64,000 bases of DNA. Origin: Stenotrophomonas maltophilia. Lineage in GTDB: Bacteria; Pseudomonadota; Gammaproteobacteria; Xanthomonadales; Xanthomonadaceae. The stretch lies in NCBI RefSeq assembly GCF_039555535.1, contig NZ_CP154630.1:1501001-1565000 (forward strand), written 5' to 3'. The notes beneath the pieces were generated by a model. That model did not search any database. It had not been told where the DNA came from and saw only the letters and a list, made by a program, of their open reading frames with translations. Shown piece by piece: positions 28,956 to 38,676 of the stretch (the first letter of the stretch is position 1; each line of letters opens with the position of its first letter). The position numbers and the translations under genes are program-made.

Positions 28956-31601
28956 ATGTCGCAGCAAACCACCATCCGCAAGCTTGCCGAACTGGTCAAC
29001 ACGCCGGTCGAAAAACTGCTGGAACAGCTGGCCGGTGCCGGCATGAAGTTCAGCGGTCCCGACCAGGTCGTGACCAGCTCCGAGAAGGTAAAGCTCCTGG
29101 GCTTCCTTCGTCGTTCGCACGGCAAGCCCGAGCAGGCCCCGGAAGAGACCGATCAGTCTGCAAAGAAGATCACGCTCAACCGCCGGAAGCAGCAGGAAGT
29201 GACGGTCAATTCCGGTCGCAGCAAGACGACCGTGAATGTCGAGGTGCGCCAGAAGCGTACCTACGTCAAGGATGGTGCTCGCGCCATGACGCCGGACGAA
29301 GAGCGCGCCGACATCCTGCGCAAGCTGGAAGAGTCGCGTGCCCGCAACCTTGCCGAACAGCAGGCCCTGGCCGAGAAGGATCGTCTGCGCGACGAAGCCA
29401 TCGTCCGTGCCCGTGAAGAAGAGGTTGCGGCCAAGGAACGCGCAGAGGCCGAGAAGAAGGCCGCCGAGGAAGCTGCGGCTGCCGCCAAGGCTGCCGAGGC
29501 GCTGGCTGCCAGCAAGCCCAAGCGCGCTCCGATCGATGAAACCGCGCCGCGCCCGCCGCGTGCTCCGGCCGCCGCTCCGGCTGCGCCGCGCAGTGCACCG
29601 CCGCCGCCGCGCAACGACGACCGCAACAACCGCAGCGCACCGCGCAACGAGCGTGGCCCGGGCGACCGTTTCGCCGGCCAGATGCACCTGTCGGCTGCCG
29701 ATCGCGCGCGTCGTGGCAACAGCAACAACAGCAACACCCGTGGTCGTCCGGGCGGGCGTAACCAAGCCGGTGGCCGTCGCGACATGTCGCGCGGTGGCAA
29801 CAATGCCGGTCCGCACGCCTTCGAGCGGCCGACCGCGCCGGTGGTGCGTGAAGTGGCGATCGGCGACACGATCACCGTGGCCGACCTGGCGCAGAAGCTC
29901 GCGCTGAAGGGTGGCGAGGTGGTCAAGGCGCTGTTCAAGATGGGCGTGATGGCCACCATCACCCAGTCCATCGACCATGACACCGCCGCGCTGGTGACCG
30001 AAGAACTCGGCCACAAGGCGATCCGTGCCAACGACAACGACGCCGAAGACGCACTGCTGGCCTCGACCGGTGAAAACCAGGGCGAAGCCACCCAGCGCCC
30101 GCCGGTGGTCACCATCATGGGCCACGTCGACCACGGCAAGACCTCGCTGCTGGATTACATCCGCCGCACCAAGGTCGCCACCGGCGAAGCCGGCGGCATC
30201 ACCCAGCACATCGGTGCCTACCACGTGGATACGCCGAAGGGCGTGATCAGCTTCCTGGATACCCCGGGCCATGCTGCCTTCACCTCGATGCGTGCCCGCG
30301 GTGCCAAGCTGACCGATATCGTGGTGCTGGTCGTGGCCGCCGATGACGGCGTCATGCCGCAGACCAAGGAAGCGATCCAGCACGCCCGTTCGGCGGGTGT
30401 GCCGCTGATCGTGGCGATCAACAAGATCGACAAGTCCGACGCCGACCCGATGCGGGTCAAGAACGAACTGCTGTCCGAGCAGGTCGTGGCCGAAGATTTC
30501 GGTGGTGATACCCAGATGGTGGAGATCTCGGCCAAGACCGGCCTGGGCATCGACGACCTGCTGGACGCCATCTCGATCCAGGCCGAACTGCTGGAACTGA
30601 AGGCCGTCGACGAAGGCCGCGCCTCGGGCGTGGTGATCGAATCGTCGCTGGACAAGGGCCGCGGCCCGGTCGCCACCGTGCTGGTGCAGCAGGGCCGCCT
30701 GAAGAAGGGCGACTACCTGGTGTGCGGCATCCAGTACGGCCGCGTGCGTGCGCTGTTCGACGAAACCGGCAAGCAGCCGGAGTTCGCCGGCCCGTCCATC
30801 CCGGTGCAGGTCCTGGGCCTGTCCGGCGTGCCGGAAGCCGGTGACGACTTCGTGGTCGTCGAGGACGAGCGCCTGGCCAAGGACGTTGCCCAGCAGCGTG
30901 AGACCAAGCGCCGTGAATCGCGCCTGGTCGCCACCGCCGGCAGCCGCATGGAAGACATCATGGCGACCCTGGGCAAGGGCGAGGGCCAGCAGGTCCTCAA
31001 CCTGGTCATCAAGGCCGACGTGCAGGGTTCGGTGCAGGCCCTCAGCCAGGCACTGGTCGCGCTGTCCAACGAAGACATCCGCATCAACGTTATCCACTCC
31101 GGCGTGGGCGGCATCACTGAATCGGACGCCAACTCGGCGGCCGCTTCGAAGGCCACCGTCATCGGCTTCAACGTGCGTGCGGATGCTTCGGCCCGTCGCA
31201 TCATCGAATCCAATGGCGTGGACCTGCGTTACTTCTCGATCATCTATGACGTGATCGATCAGGTGAAGCAGGTGGCTTCCGGTCTGCTGGGCGTGGAGAT
31301 CCGTGAAGAGATCATCGGTATCGCCGAGGTCCGCGACGTCTTCCGCAGTTCCAAGCTGGGCGCCGTCGCCGGTTCGATGGTCATCGAGGGCGTGGTCAAG
31401 CGCAACAAGCCGATCCGCGTACTGCGCGACAGCGTGGTGATCTTCGAAGGCGAGCTGGAATCGCTGCGCCGCTTCAAGGAAAACGTCGAGGAAGTCCGCA
31501 ACGGTACCGAATGCGGTATCGCGGTGAAGGCCTACAACGACGTCAAGCCGGGTGACCAGATCGAGTGCTTCGAGCGTATCGAAGTGCCGCGCACCCTGTA
31601 A
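28956..31601 (+). CDS. infB: Translation initiation factor IF-2
   Basis: IF-2 is the GTPase that brings initiator tRNA to the 30S subunit and promotes subunit joining. The 881-residue product has the small N-terminal IF2_N fold (residues 1-50), then a long charged linker rich in Lys/Glu/Ala and later Arg/Asn/Gly (about 120-290), and a second IF2_N segment. The GTPase domain follows, with [17 protein letters not shown] and NKIDKSD (from about residue 385), and then the beta-barrel and C-terminal fMet-tRNA-binding domains. Two initiator tRNA genes stand upstream in the same cluster. Confidence 0.97.
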   Translation: MSQQTTIRKLAELVNTPVEKLLEQLAGAGMKFSGPDQVVTSSEKVKLLGFLRRSHGKPEQAPEETDQSAKKITLNRRKQQEVTVNSGRSKTTVNVEVRQKRTYVKDGARAMTPDEERADILRKLEESRARNLAEQQALAEKDRLRDEAIVRAREEEVAAKERAEAEKKAAEEAAAAAKAAEALAASKPKRAPIDETAPRPPRAPAAAPAAPRSAPPPPRNDDRNNRSAPRNERGPGDRFAGQMHLSAADRARRGNSNNSNTRGRPGGRNQAGGRRDMSRGGNNAGPHAFERPTAPVVREVAIGDTITVADLAQKLALKGGEVVKALFKMGVMATITQSIDHDTAALVTEELGHKAIRANDNDAEDALLASTGENQGEATQRPPVVTIMGHVDHGKTSLLDYIRRTKVATGEAGGITQHIGAYHVDTPKGVISFLDTPGHAAFTSMRARGAKLTDIVVLVVAADDGVMPQTKEAIQHARSAGVPLIVAINKIDKSDADPMRVKNELLSEQVVAEDFGGDTQMVEISAKTGLGIDDLLDAISIQAELLELKAVDEGRASGVVIESSLDKGRGPVATVLVQQGRLKKGDYLVCGIQYGRVRALFDETGKQPEFAGPSIPVQVLGLSGVPEAGDDFVVVEDERLAKDVAQQRETKRRESRLVATAGSRMEDIMATLGKGEGQQVLNLVIKADVQGSVQALSQALVALSNEDIRINVIHSGVGGITESDANSAAASKATVIGFNVRADASARRIIESNGVDLRYFSIIYDVIDQVKQVASGLLGVEIREEIIGIAEVRDVFRSSKLGAVAGSMVIEGVVKRNKPIRVLRDSVVIFEGELESLRRFKENVEEVRNGTECGIAVKAYNDVKPGDQIECFERIEVPRTL

Positions 31602-31613
31602 TGCTGCAAGGGG

Positions 31614-31702
31614 CCGGTCCTCGCGGACCGGTCCGCCACCCTGGTGGGGCCCGACCTCGGTCGGGCCGCCTTCCCTGGTAGGACCCGACCTTGGTCGGGT
31701 CA
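31614..31702. repeat. Palindromic repeats between infB and rbfA
   Basis: Successive palindromes fill the gap: GGTCC/GGACC near 31617-31633, GGCCCGACCTCGGTCGGGCC around 31648-31667, and a GTAG-headed copy GACCCGACCTTGGTCGGGTC at 31678-31702. Confidence 0.7.
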
Positions 31703-31726
31703 CATTCAAATCAAGAGCCTGACCGC

Positions 31727-32110
31727 GTGCCCAAGACTTTCCATCGAACCGACCGTGTCTCCGCCCAGCTGCGCCGTGAACTCGGCACCCTGGTGCACAA
31801 CGCCGTGCGCGAGCACGGGTTGCCCTCGGTGAGCGTGTCCGACGTGGAAATCACCCGCGACATGGCCCATGCCAAGGTGTTCGTCACCGCGCTGATGCCG
31901 GAGCGTTCGGCTGAAGCCGTAGCCGGCCTGAAGGAGCTGGGCTACCGCCTGCGCATGGACCTGGCCCGTGCGATGAAGCTGCGCCACGTGCCGGAGCTGC
32001 ATTTCCACTACGACGACTCGGTCGACCGTGGTGAGCACATCGACAACATCCTGCGCGACCTGCCCGATACGCTGGCCGCGGAGAAGCGTCGCGAGAGCGA
32101 CGAAGAATAA
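31727..32110 (+). CDS. rbfA: 30S ribosome-binding factor A
   Basis: RbfA binds free 30S subunits and helps mature the 16S rRNA 5' end, especially in the cold. The 127-residue product shows the single KH-like domain, with VSVSDVEITRDMAHAKVFVTAL and the C-terminal RHVPELHFHYDDSVDRGEHI. GTG at 31727 gives the standard VPKTFHRTDRVSAQLRREL start; the open frame before it lies in the repeat region. It continues the E. coli-like order infB-rbfA-truB. Confidence 0.95.
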   Translation: MPKTFHRTDRVSAQLRRELGTLVHNAVREHGLPSVSVSDVEITRDMAHAKVFVTALMPERSAEAVAGLKELGYRLRMDLARAMKLRHVPELHFHYDDSVDRGEHIDNILRDLPDTLAAEKRRESDEE

Positions 32111-32115
32111 GCCAG

Positions 32116-32204
32116 CGCCGGGCCCATGCCCGGCGTCTTTCCATTCCGGCAACGCGATGCCTGTGCCGGCCGCGCTGCGGCAGCCGGGCATGGCTCGGCT
32201 CTAC
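32116..32204. repeat. SMAG-like palindromes between rbfA and truB
   Basis: A GCCGGGCCCATGCCCGGC palindrome (32117-32134) faces a degraded inverted copy ending in CTAC (32183-32204). Confidence 0.65.
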
Positions 32205-32215
32205 AACATCCTGTC

Positions 32216-33124
32216 ATGACCCGAATTCAGTTCCGCCGCCTGGATGGCATCCTGCTGCTCGACAAGTCGACCGGCATAAGCTCCAATGCCGCCCTGCAGG
32301 TGGCCCGCCGCCTGTTCCGCGCCGAGAAGGGTGGCCACACCGGCAGCCTCGACCCGCTGGCCACCGGCCTGCTGCCACTGTGCTTCGGCGAGGCGACCAA
32401 GATCGCCGGCCTGCTGCTCGGCTCGGCCAAGGCCTACGACGCCGAGATCGTGCTCGGCCAGACCACCGATACCGATGACGCCGAAGGCCAGGTGCTGCTG
32501 CAGCGCCCGGTGCCGGTGATCAGTGCCGAAGCGCTGCAGGCCGCACTGGCGCCGCTGAGCGGCAGCATCCGCCAGCGTGCCCCGATCTATTCGGCGTTGA
32601 AGCAGGGCGGTGAGCCGCTGTATGTGAAGGCCCGCCGTGGGGATGTCATCGAAGCGCCAGAGCGCGAGGTCCAGGTGCATGCCATCGAGGTGCTGGAGCA
32701 GCAGCCGGAACGGCTGCGCCTGCGCGTGACCTGCGGCTCGGGCACCTATATCCGCAGCCTGGCCCGCGATCTGGGCGAGGCGCTGGGTTGTGGCGCCCAC
32801 ATCAGCGCGCTGCGCCGGCTCTGGGTAGAACCGTTCCGCGAACCGGCCATGGTCACCCTGGACCAGCTGCGGGCGATGGTCGAGGCCGGCGACGAGGCGG
32901 GCATGGACGCGCTGCTGCTGCCTCTGGCGGCGGGGCTGGCGGAATACCCGCGGGTCGACCTCGATGCCGGACAGGCCCACCGCTTCTGCGTCGGCCAGCG
33001 CCAGCGCGACCCGTCCTGGCCGCATGGCCTGGTCGCCGTGTTCGGTCCGGACGATGCTGTCCAGGGGCTCGGGCAGGTCGACGACAGCGGGCTGCTGGCC
33101 CCGCAGCGCCGCTTCAACCTCTGA
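32216..33124 (+). CDS. truB: tRNA pseudouridine(55) synthase
   Basis: TruB makes pseudouridine 55 in the T-loop of tRNAs. The 302-residue product has the catalytic-Asp motif [13 protein letters not shown] (Asp about residue 46), and downstream [20 protein letters not shown] and [15 protein letters not shown]. The PUA-like C-terminal region is present. ATG 32216 is chosen; upstream sequence is the repeat-filled gap. Confidence 0.96.
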   Translation: MTRIQFRRLDGILLLDKSTGISSNAALQVARRLFRAEKGGHTGSLDPLATGLLPLCFGEATKIAGLLLGSAKAYDAEIVLGQTTDTDDAEGQVLLQRPVPVISAEALQAALAPLSGSIRQRAPIYSALKQGGEPLYVKARRGDVIEAPEREVQVHAIEVLEQQPERLRLRVTCGSGTYIRSLARDLGEALGCGAHISALRRLWVEPFREPAMVTLDQLRAMVEAGDEAGMDALLLPLAAGLAEYPRVDLDAGQAHRFCVGQRQRDPSWPHGLVAVFGPDDAVQGLGQVDDSGLLAPQRRFNL

Positions 33125-33297
33125 ACGGGGCAGGGTGGTTCAGCCCCGGACCTTGTTCCCGGCCCCCCCGACCGTTACAATTTCGCGGCCGTTTTCCGGC
33201 AGCCTGCCTCGCGCAGGTTTCATCCTCGTAGTCCACGGCGAGCCTGGCGGTGCGCGAAGCGCGTTCCTGCCGGCCACGCATCACAGAGAAAAAAGAA

Positions 33298-33558
33298 ATG
33301 TCGATCGACACCCAGAAGGTCATTGAAGACAACAAGCGCAGCTCGGCTGACACCGGCTCCCCGGAAGTCCAGGTGGCCCTGCTGACCGCCCGCATCGAGC
33401 TGCTGACCGGCCACTTCAAGACCCACAAGAAGGACCACCACAGCCGCCGCGGCCTGCTGCAGATGGTCAACCGCCGTCGCAGCCTGCTCGACTACCTGAA
33501 GAAGAAGGACGTCGAGCGTTACAAGGCCCTGATTGAAAAGCTTGGCCTGCGTCGCTAA
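33298..33558 (+). CDS. rpsO: 30S ribosomal protein S15
   Basis: S15 binds the central domain of 16S rRNA early in assembly. The 86-residue product has the family's [20 protein letters not shown], the central [11 protein letters not shown] and the end [12 protein letters not shown]. In E. coli it represses its own translation; the purine-rich leader (AGAGAAAAAAGAA) just before the ATG supplies the ribosome-binding site. A strong terminator separates it from pnp. Confidence 0.97.
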   Translation: MSIDTQKVIEDNKRSSADTGSPEVQVALLTARIELLTGHFKTHKKDHHSRRGLLQMVNRRRSLLDYLKKKDVERYKALIEKLGLRR

Positions 33559-33570
33559 GCAACGAATCCC

Positions 33571-33604
33571 CCGCGGCGCAGCGATGCGCCGCGGTTTTGT
33601 TTTG
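33571..33604 (+). terminator. Intrinsic terminator between rpsO and pnp
   Basis: CCGCGGCGCA - GCGA - TGCGCCGCGG is a perfect 10-bp stem followed by TTTTGTTTTG. Confidence 0.92.
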
Positions 33605-33626
33605 TAGCACCGCAATCCCCGATTCA

Positions 33627-33644
33627 GGCCGGAACGATCCGGCC
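33627..33644 (+). promoter_or_regulatory. Hairpin in the pnp leader
   Basis: GGCCGGA - ACGA - TCCGGCC is a perfect stem in the leader of pnp. In E. coli the pnp leader hairpin is cut by RNase III for PNPase autocontrol. A similar role here is inference. Confidence 0.4.
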
Positions 33645-33709
33645 ACCCGCTGGCGGCAAGGGTCGCCGACGGTCCAAATTCGCAGACAGCATCCCCAAGG
33701 ACACCCTCC

Positions 33710-35818
33710 GTGGCAAAAATCACCAAAACCTTCCAGTACGGCAAGCACACCGTCACGCTCGAGACCGGCGAAGTCGCCCGTCAGGCCAGCGGTGCCGTCA
33801 TCGTCAAGATGGACGACACCGTACTGCTGGTCACCGCCGTCGCCGCCAAGAGCGCGCGCGAAGGCCAGGACTTCTTCCCGCTGACCGTCGATTATCAGGA
33901 AAAGTTCTACGCCGGCGGCCGTATCCCGGGTGGTTTCTTCAAGCGTGAAGGCCGTGCGACCGAGAAGGAAACCCTGATCTCGCGTCTGATCGACCGTCCG
34001 ATCCGCCCGCTGTTCCCGGAAGACTACAAGAACGAAGTGCAGATCATCGCCACGGTCATGTCGCTGAACCCGGACGTGGACGGCGACATCCCGGCCCTGA
34101 TCGGCGCCTCGGCTGCCCTGGCCCTGGCCGGCACCCCGTTCATGGGTCCGATCGGCGCTGCCAAGGTCGGTTACAAGAACGGCGAGTACATCCTGAACCC
34201 GACCGTCAGCGAACTGGCTGACTCGCAGCTGGAACTGGTCGTTGCCGGTACCTCCAACGCCGTGCTGATGGTTGAATCCGAAGCCGCGCTGCTGTCCGAA
34301 GAAGTGATGCTGGGCGCCGTGACCTTCGGTCACCGCGAAATGCAGAAGGTCATCAACGCGATCAACGAGCTGACCGTCGAAGCCGGCACCAAGCCGTCGA
34401 CCTGGGAAGCCCCGGCCAAGAACGACGCGCTGATTTCCGCCCTGAAGGAAGCCATCGGCCCGCGCCTGGGCGAAGCCTTCCAGGTGCGCGACAAGCTGCA
34501 GCGCCGCGACGCCATCTCGGCGATCAAGAAGGACGTGTTCGAAGCCCTGGCTGGCCGCGTGGCTGCCGAGGGCTGGAACCCGGCCGAGCTGTCGAAGGAA
34601 TTCGGCGAGCTGGAATACCGCACCATGCGTGACTCGGTGCTGGACACCAAGGTCCGCATCGACGGTCGTGCGCTGGACACCGTCCGCCCGATCGCCGTGA
34701 AGACCGGCGTGCTGCCGCGTACCCACGGTTCCTCGCTGTTCACCCGCGGCGAAACCCAGGCCATCGTGACCATCACCCTGGGCACCGCCCGTGACGGCCA
34801 GGTCATCGACGCCGTTGCCGGTGAGTACAAGGAAAACTTCCTGTTCCACTACAACTTCCCTCCGTTCTCGGTGGGCGAGTGCGGCCGCATGATGGGCCCG
34901 AAGCGCCGCGAAATCGGCCACGGTCGCCTGGCCAAGCGCGGCGTGCTGGCTGTCATGCCGTCGCTGGAAGCCTTCCCGTACACCATCCGCGTCGTCTCGG
35001 AAATCACCGAGTCGAACGGTTCCTCGTCGATGGCCTCGGTCTGCGGCTCGTCGCTGGCCCTGATGGACGCGGGCGTGCCGGTGAAGGCGCCGGTTGCCGG
35101 TATCGCCATGGGCCTGGTCAAGGAAGGCGAGCGCTTCGTCGTCCTGTCCGACATCCTGGGTGACGAAGATCACCTGGGCGACATGGACTTCAAGGTGGCC
35201 GGTACCGCTGAGGGCATTTCCGCCCTGCAGATGGACATCAAGATCGAAGGCATCACCGAAGAGATCATGAAGCAGGCCCTGCAGCAGGCCAAGGCTGGCC
35301 GTCTGCACATCCTGGGCGAAATGGCCCACGGCCTGACCGCTCCGCGCGAAGAGCTGTCGGACTACGCGCCGCGCCTGCTGACCATCAAGATCCACCCGGA
35401 CAAGATCCGCGAAGTGATCGGCAAGGGAGGTTCGACCATCCAGGCCATCACCAAGGAAACCGGCACCCAGATCGACATCCAGGACGACGGCACCATCGTC
35501 ATCGCGTCGGTCAATGCCATCGCTGCCCAGGCCGCCAAGGCCCGCATCGAGCAGATCACCTCGGACGTCGAGCCGGGCCGCATCTACGAAGGCAAGGTCG
35601 CCAAGATCATGGACTTCGGTGCGTTCGTCACGATCCTGCCGGGCAAGGACGGCCTGGTCCACGTGTCGCAGATCTCCAGCGATCGCGTCGAGAAGGTCGG
35701 CGACGTGCTGAAGGAAGGCGATGTGGTCAAGGTCAAGGTGCTGGAAGTCGACAAGCAGGGCCGTATCCGCCTGTCGATGAAGGCCGTGGAAGAAGGCGAC
35801 GCCGTCAGCGCCGAGTAA
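33710..35818 (+). CDS. pnp: Polyribonucleotide nucleotidyltransferase (PNPase)
   Basis: PNPase degrades RNA 3' to 5' with phosphate and can also add tails; it is part of the RNA degradosome. The 702-residue product has two RNase PH domains (the second with [15 protein letters not shown] and [21 protein letters not shown]), a KH domain ([20 protein letters not shown], about 563-582) and a C-terminal S1 domain ([14 protein letters not shown]). GTG at 33710 is the start. A REP palindrome and terminator follow. Confidence 0.97.
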   Translation: MAKITKTFQYGKHTVTLETGEVARQASGAVIVKMDDTVLLVTAVAAKSAREGQDFFPLTVDYQEKFYAGGRIPGGFFKREGRATEKETLISRLIDRPIRPLFPEDYKNEVQIIATVMSLNPDVDGDIPALIGASAALALAGTPFMGPIGAAKVGYKNGEYILNPTVSELADSQLELVVAGTSNAVLMVESEAALLSEEVMLGAVTFGHREMQKVINAINELTVEAGTKPSTWEAPAKNDALISALKEAIGPRLGEAFQVRDKLQRRDAISAIKKDVFEALAGRVAAEGWNPAELSKEFGELEYRTMRDSVLDTKVRIDGRALDTVRPIAVKTGVLPRTHGSSLFTRGETQAIVTITLGTARDGQVIDAVAGEYKENFLFHYNFPPFSVGECGRMMGPKRREIGHGRLAKRGVLAVMPSLEAFPYTIRVVSEITESNGSSSMASVCGSSLALMDAGVPVKAPVAGIAMGLVKEGERFVVLSDILGDEDHLGDMDFKVAGTAEGISALQMDIKIEGITEEIMKQALQQAKAGRLHILGEMAHGLTAPREELSDYAPRLLTIKIHPDKIREVIGKGGSTIQAITKETGTQIDIQDDGTIVIASVNAIAAQAAKARIEQITSDVEPGRIYEGKVAKIMDFGAFVTILPGKDGLVHVSQISSDRVEKVGDVLKEGDVVKVKVLEVDKQGRIRLSMKAVEEGDAVSAE

Positions 35819-35837
35819 TCGACCGAGCTGGTTCCCG

Positions 35838-35861
35838 GTAGGTGTCAACCTTGGTTGACAC
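35838..35861. repeat. GTAG palindrome after pnp
   Basis: GTAG head followed by GTGTCAACC-TTG-GTTGACAC, of the same subtype as 9203-9226. Confidence 0.7.
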
Positions 35862-35882
35862 ACTTCTGGAATCGCCAAAATG

Positions 35883-35913
35883 AAAAAGCGGGCTTCGGCC
35901 CGCTTTTTCTTTG
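35883..35913 (+). terminator. Intrinsic terminator after pnp
   Basis: AAAGCGGGC - TTCG - GCCCGCTTT is a perfect stem with a UUCG tetraloop, followed by TTCTTTG. Confidence 0.9.
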
Positions 35914-35951
35914 CCTGTCTCCCAGCGCAGCCGCAACGCTATGCTTCGCCC

Positions 35952-37520
35952 ATGGACACCCTGCGCCTGCTCGACCTGGATATCGATCGCTCGGCGCAAC
36001 GCGTCAGTCGCAACGGCGAGATCCTGCCCGTCAGCGGCCTCAGCTGGACCCTGCTCGACGTACTCCTCCAGCACGGCAACGACGTCGTGGATTTCGACAC
36101 CCTGGCCGCCCAGGTCTGGGCACCGGCGGTGGTCGGCGAGGATGCGGTCAGCCAGCGGGTGAAGCTGCTGCGGCAGGCCTTGGGCGATGACAGCCGGCGC
36201 CCGCGCTACATCCGTTCGGTACGTGGTCGTGGCTACCAGCTGTGTGCGTCGCCGTTGCCGGCCAGCGTGCCGCCTGCGCCATCCTCGCGCGCCCGCAGGC
36301 TCGGCTGGGGCGTGGCGGCTGTCGCGGTGCTGGGCGTGGTGGCCACGCTGCTGCTGTGGCCCCGGTCGACGCCACAGGGGGCAGGGCAGTCGCTGCTGCA
36401 GCGCGCCGAGTACTACGCGGGGATCGGCCAGGCCAGCAACAACCGCGTGGCCATCACCCTGTACCGGCAGGCGCTGCAGGCAGATCCCGAATCCACGCCG
36501 GCACGGCGCGGCCTGTCCCGTGCGCTGGCGGCGCAGGGCTGCCTGTTCAACGGCACGCCCGAGCAGCTGCGCGAGGCGCTGGCATTGGCCGAGCAGGAGC
36601 TCCAGCGCACACCCGGCGATGCCGCCGCGCACGCTCTGTGGGGGTATGCGCAGGACTGCATTGGCGACATGCGCCAGGCGATCACCGGCTACAGCCGCGC
36701 GATCGAACTCGAGCCGGGCGACGAGCGTAGCCGCGCATCGCTGGCCTACCTGCAGCAGGAACGCGGCCAGCTCGCCACGGCGCTGCAGGCCAACCTGTCC
36801 CTGAAGGCGCCCGAGCGCATCCGCTTCCGTGACGTGCAGGTCGCGCGCGAGCTCGAACTGCTCGGCTTCACCCAGGCGGCCGCGGATCGCCACGCGCGCA
36901 ATTTCCAGCTGTATCCCGACAACGTGTTCTCCAACATCGCCTGGCCGCGCAGCCTGTACCTGGCCGGCGCGCCACAGCGGGCCCGGCAGGCGCTGGATGA
37001 AGCGCTCGCGCGTGGCACGCCGCATCCGCAGCTGCTGCGCCTGCAGGGCGAACTGGCGTTGCTGGCCGGCGACGCTGCAGGCGCCGCCGACGCGTTCGAG
37101 CGTGGCCGCCAGCTGCGGCCGCAGCAATCGCTGGGCCAGACCCTGGCGGCGTTGCATGGCGCGCAGGCTGCGGACGCCACCTGGATCGACCAGCGCCTGC
37201 AGCAGCTCGCTACCAGCGCGGGAGCGGGCGACGGCTGGCCCGATGCGGCGCTGGAGCGGGCGCTGCTGCTGCAGGCCCAGGGCCATGCAGGCGACGCGGT
37301 GACGGCACTGCAGCAGGCGGTCGATGACGGCTTCCGCGACGTGGCGTGGCTGCGTGCCACGCCGCTGTTCGTCCGCCTGCGCAGCGCGCCCGGCTGGCCG
37401 GCCCTGCTGCAGCGCCTGGACGCCGACATTGCCCGGCAACGTGCGCAGGTGCTGGCCGCCAGCTGGCGACCCGACGACCTGGCCGCGCTCAGCGCAGCGC
37501 CGGCAGCAGAAACTCGGTGA
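35952..37520 (+). CDS. CadC-like winged-helix regulator with TPR repeats
   Basis: The 522-residue product begins with an OmpR/PhoB-type DNA-binding domain (residues 1-97, ending RRPRYIRSVRGRGYQL). A single membrane helix follows (about 119-137, GVAAVAVLGVVATLLLW), then a periplasmic region of about 370 residues with several TPR-like helical repeats (for example ITLYRQALQADPESTPARRG). This one-component layout suggests a membrane-bound regulator that senses an envelope signal. An in-frame ATG at 35880 lies in the pnp terminator region and is unlikely. Its 3' end overlaps the convergent serine hydrolase gene by 32 bp. Confidence 0.85.
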   Translation: MDTLRLLDLDIDRSAQRVSRNGEILPVSGLSWTLLDVLLQHGNDVVDFDTLAAQVWAPAVVGEDAVSQRVKLLRQALGDDSRRPRYIRSVRGRGYQLCASPLPASVPPAPSSRARRLGWGVAAVAVLGVVATLLLWPRSTPQGAGQSLLQRAEYYAGIGQASNNRVAITLYRQALQADPESTPARRGLSRALAAQGCLFNGTPEQLREALALAEQELQRTPGDAAAHALWGYAQDCIGDMRQAITGYSRAIELEPGDERSRASLAYLQQERGQLATALQANLSLKAPERIRFRDVQVARELELLGFTQAAADRHARNFQLYPDNVFSNIAWPRSLYLAGAPQRARQALDEALARGTPHPQLLRLQGELALLAGDAAGAADAFERGRQLRPQQSLGQTLAALHGAQAADATWIDQRLQQLATSAGAGDGWPDAALERALLLQAQGHAGDAVTALQQAVDDGFRDVAWLRATPLFVRLRSAPGWPALLQRLDADIARQRAQVLAASWRPDDLAALSAAPAAETR

Positions 37521-38553
37521 GGATGCGCCGCGACTGCGGATGGGCGAAGTTGCGGTTGAACGCCTGGCTGGTGACCACCGCCACCACGCGCTGCTCGGGC
37601 AGCACGAACACGTAGTTGCCGCCATTGCCGGACATCGCCCACACCGTGCGCGGTGAACCCTGCACGTCCAGCTTCAGGCCCCACCACTGGTAGCCGTAGT
37701 CGCTGCCGTCGGAGGTGCTCGTCTGCGGTCGCACCATCGCCTCGATGTAATCCTTCGGTACCAGTTGGCGGCCCTGCCAGCGGCCGCCATCGAGCACCAG
37801 CTGGCCGAAGCGGGCGAGGTCCTGCGTGCGGTAGCGGGTGCCGCCGCCGCCCATGCCGATGCCCTCCGGCGAGCGGTTCCACTGGCTGCGGGTGATGCCC
37901 ATCGGTCGCTCCAGGACGCGCGCGGCGTAGTCGGCCAGCGGTTGGCCGCTGGCTTTCTCCAGTACCGCGCCCAGAACGAACGGATTGGCGGTGCAGTAGG
38001 CGAACGCGCGCCCATGCGGGCTGTCCTCCGGCCGCTGCATCCACGGCGCGAAGCCCTTCACCGGCAGGCCCAGGGTGAAGTCCAGCCACTTCTCGGACAC
38101 GTACATGCGTTCCTCGTGGCCGGCCGAGAACGGGTTTTCGTCATCGCACTCCCAGAGGCTGCTCATGGTCAGCAGGTCCTGCACGGTGGTGGCACGCAGG
38201 CGCGGGTCGACCGCGTGCTGGGCAGTGAACGTCGGGAAGTAGTCATACACCCGGGCCTGCACGCCGGGCAGGGTGCCTTCGCCAATGGCTGCACCGACCA
38301 GCAGCGCGGTCACGCCTTTGCTGGCCGATCGCACGTCGTGCAGGGTCTGCGCGTCGGCACCGTTGAAGTAGCCCTCGTAGACGACCTTGCCATCGACCTG
38401 CAGCAGCACGCTGCGGATCTGTTTCAGTTCATCGCTGGCGATGGCCTGCTGCAGGGCCTGCAGACGGGGCTGGTCCGGTGGGGTGGCGCGGGCAGCGAAG
38501 GGCTGGCTGCAGATGGCGCAGAGCAGGGTGAGGGCAGGCAGGATCGAACGCAT
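37489..38553 (-). CDS. Exported serine hydrolase (class C beta-lactamase/penicillin-binding fold)
   Basis: The 354-residue product has a signal peptide (residues 1-23, cleavage near ARA-TPP) and a SxxK active site, S76-A-S-K79. A YCTAN segment sits where the YxN motif is expected. The third motif, usually KTG or HxG, is not clear; MSGNGGNY near the end is a candidate. The family includes esterases, peptidases and beta-lactamases, so the activity cannot be named. It is convergent with, and overlaps, the CadC-like regulator gene. Confidence 0.82.
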   Translation of the reverse strand: MRSILPALTLLCAICSQPFAARATPPDQPRLQALQQAIASDELKQIRSVLLQVDGKVVYEGYFNGADAQTLHDVRSASKGVTALLVGAAIGEGTLPGVQARVYDYFPTFTAQHAVDPRLRATTVQDLLTMSSLWECDDENPFSAGHEERMYVSEKWLDFTLGLPVKGFAPWMQRPEDSPHGRAFAYCTANPFVLGAVLEKASGQPLADYAARVLERPMGITRSQWNRSPEGIGMGGGGTRYRTQDLARFGQLVLDGGRWQGRQLVPKDYIEAMVRPQTSTSDGSDYGYQWWGLKLDVQGSPRTVWAMSGNGGNYVFVLPEQRVVAVVTSQAFNRNFAHPQSRRILTEFLLPALR

Positions 38554-38655
38554 CGTCGGACTCCATCAAAGGGAGCCCGATTGAGCCTGCGCTGCGTCTG
38601 AAGTGCTGGAAACCGGCCTGAAGAATTCTGAAGGCCCTGTGCCACAAGGCTCGCA

Positions 38656-38676
38656 GGTGTCAACCCGGGTTGACGC
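38656..38676. repeat. REP palindrome overlapping a stop codon
   Basis: GGTGTCAACCCGGGTTGACGC contains the perfect palindrome GTCAACCCGGGTTGAC. The TGA stop of the minus-strand TPR gene (38660-38662) lies inside it. Confidence 0.65.

Noticed and set aside
35880..35951. Upstream ATG of the CadC-like regulator
   Set aside because: It lies in the pnp terminator. The DNA-binding domain begins normally at ATG 35952.
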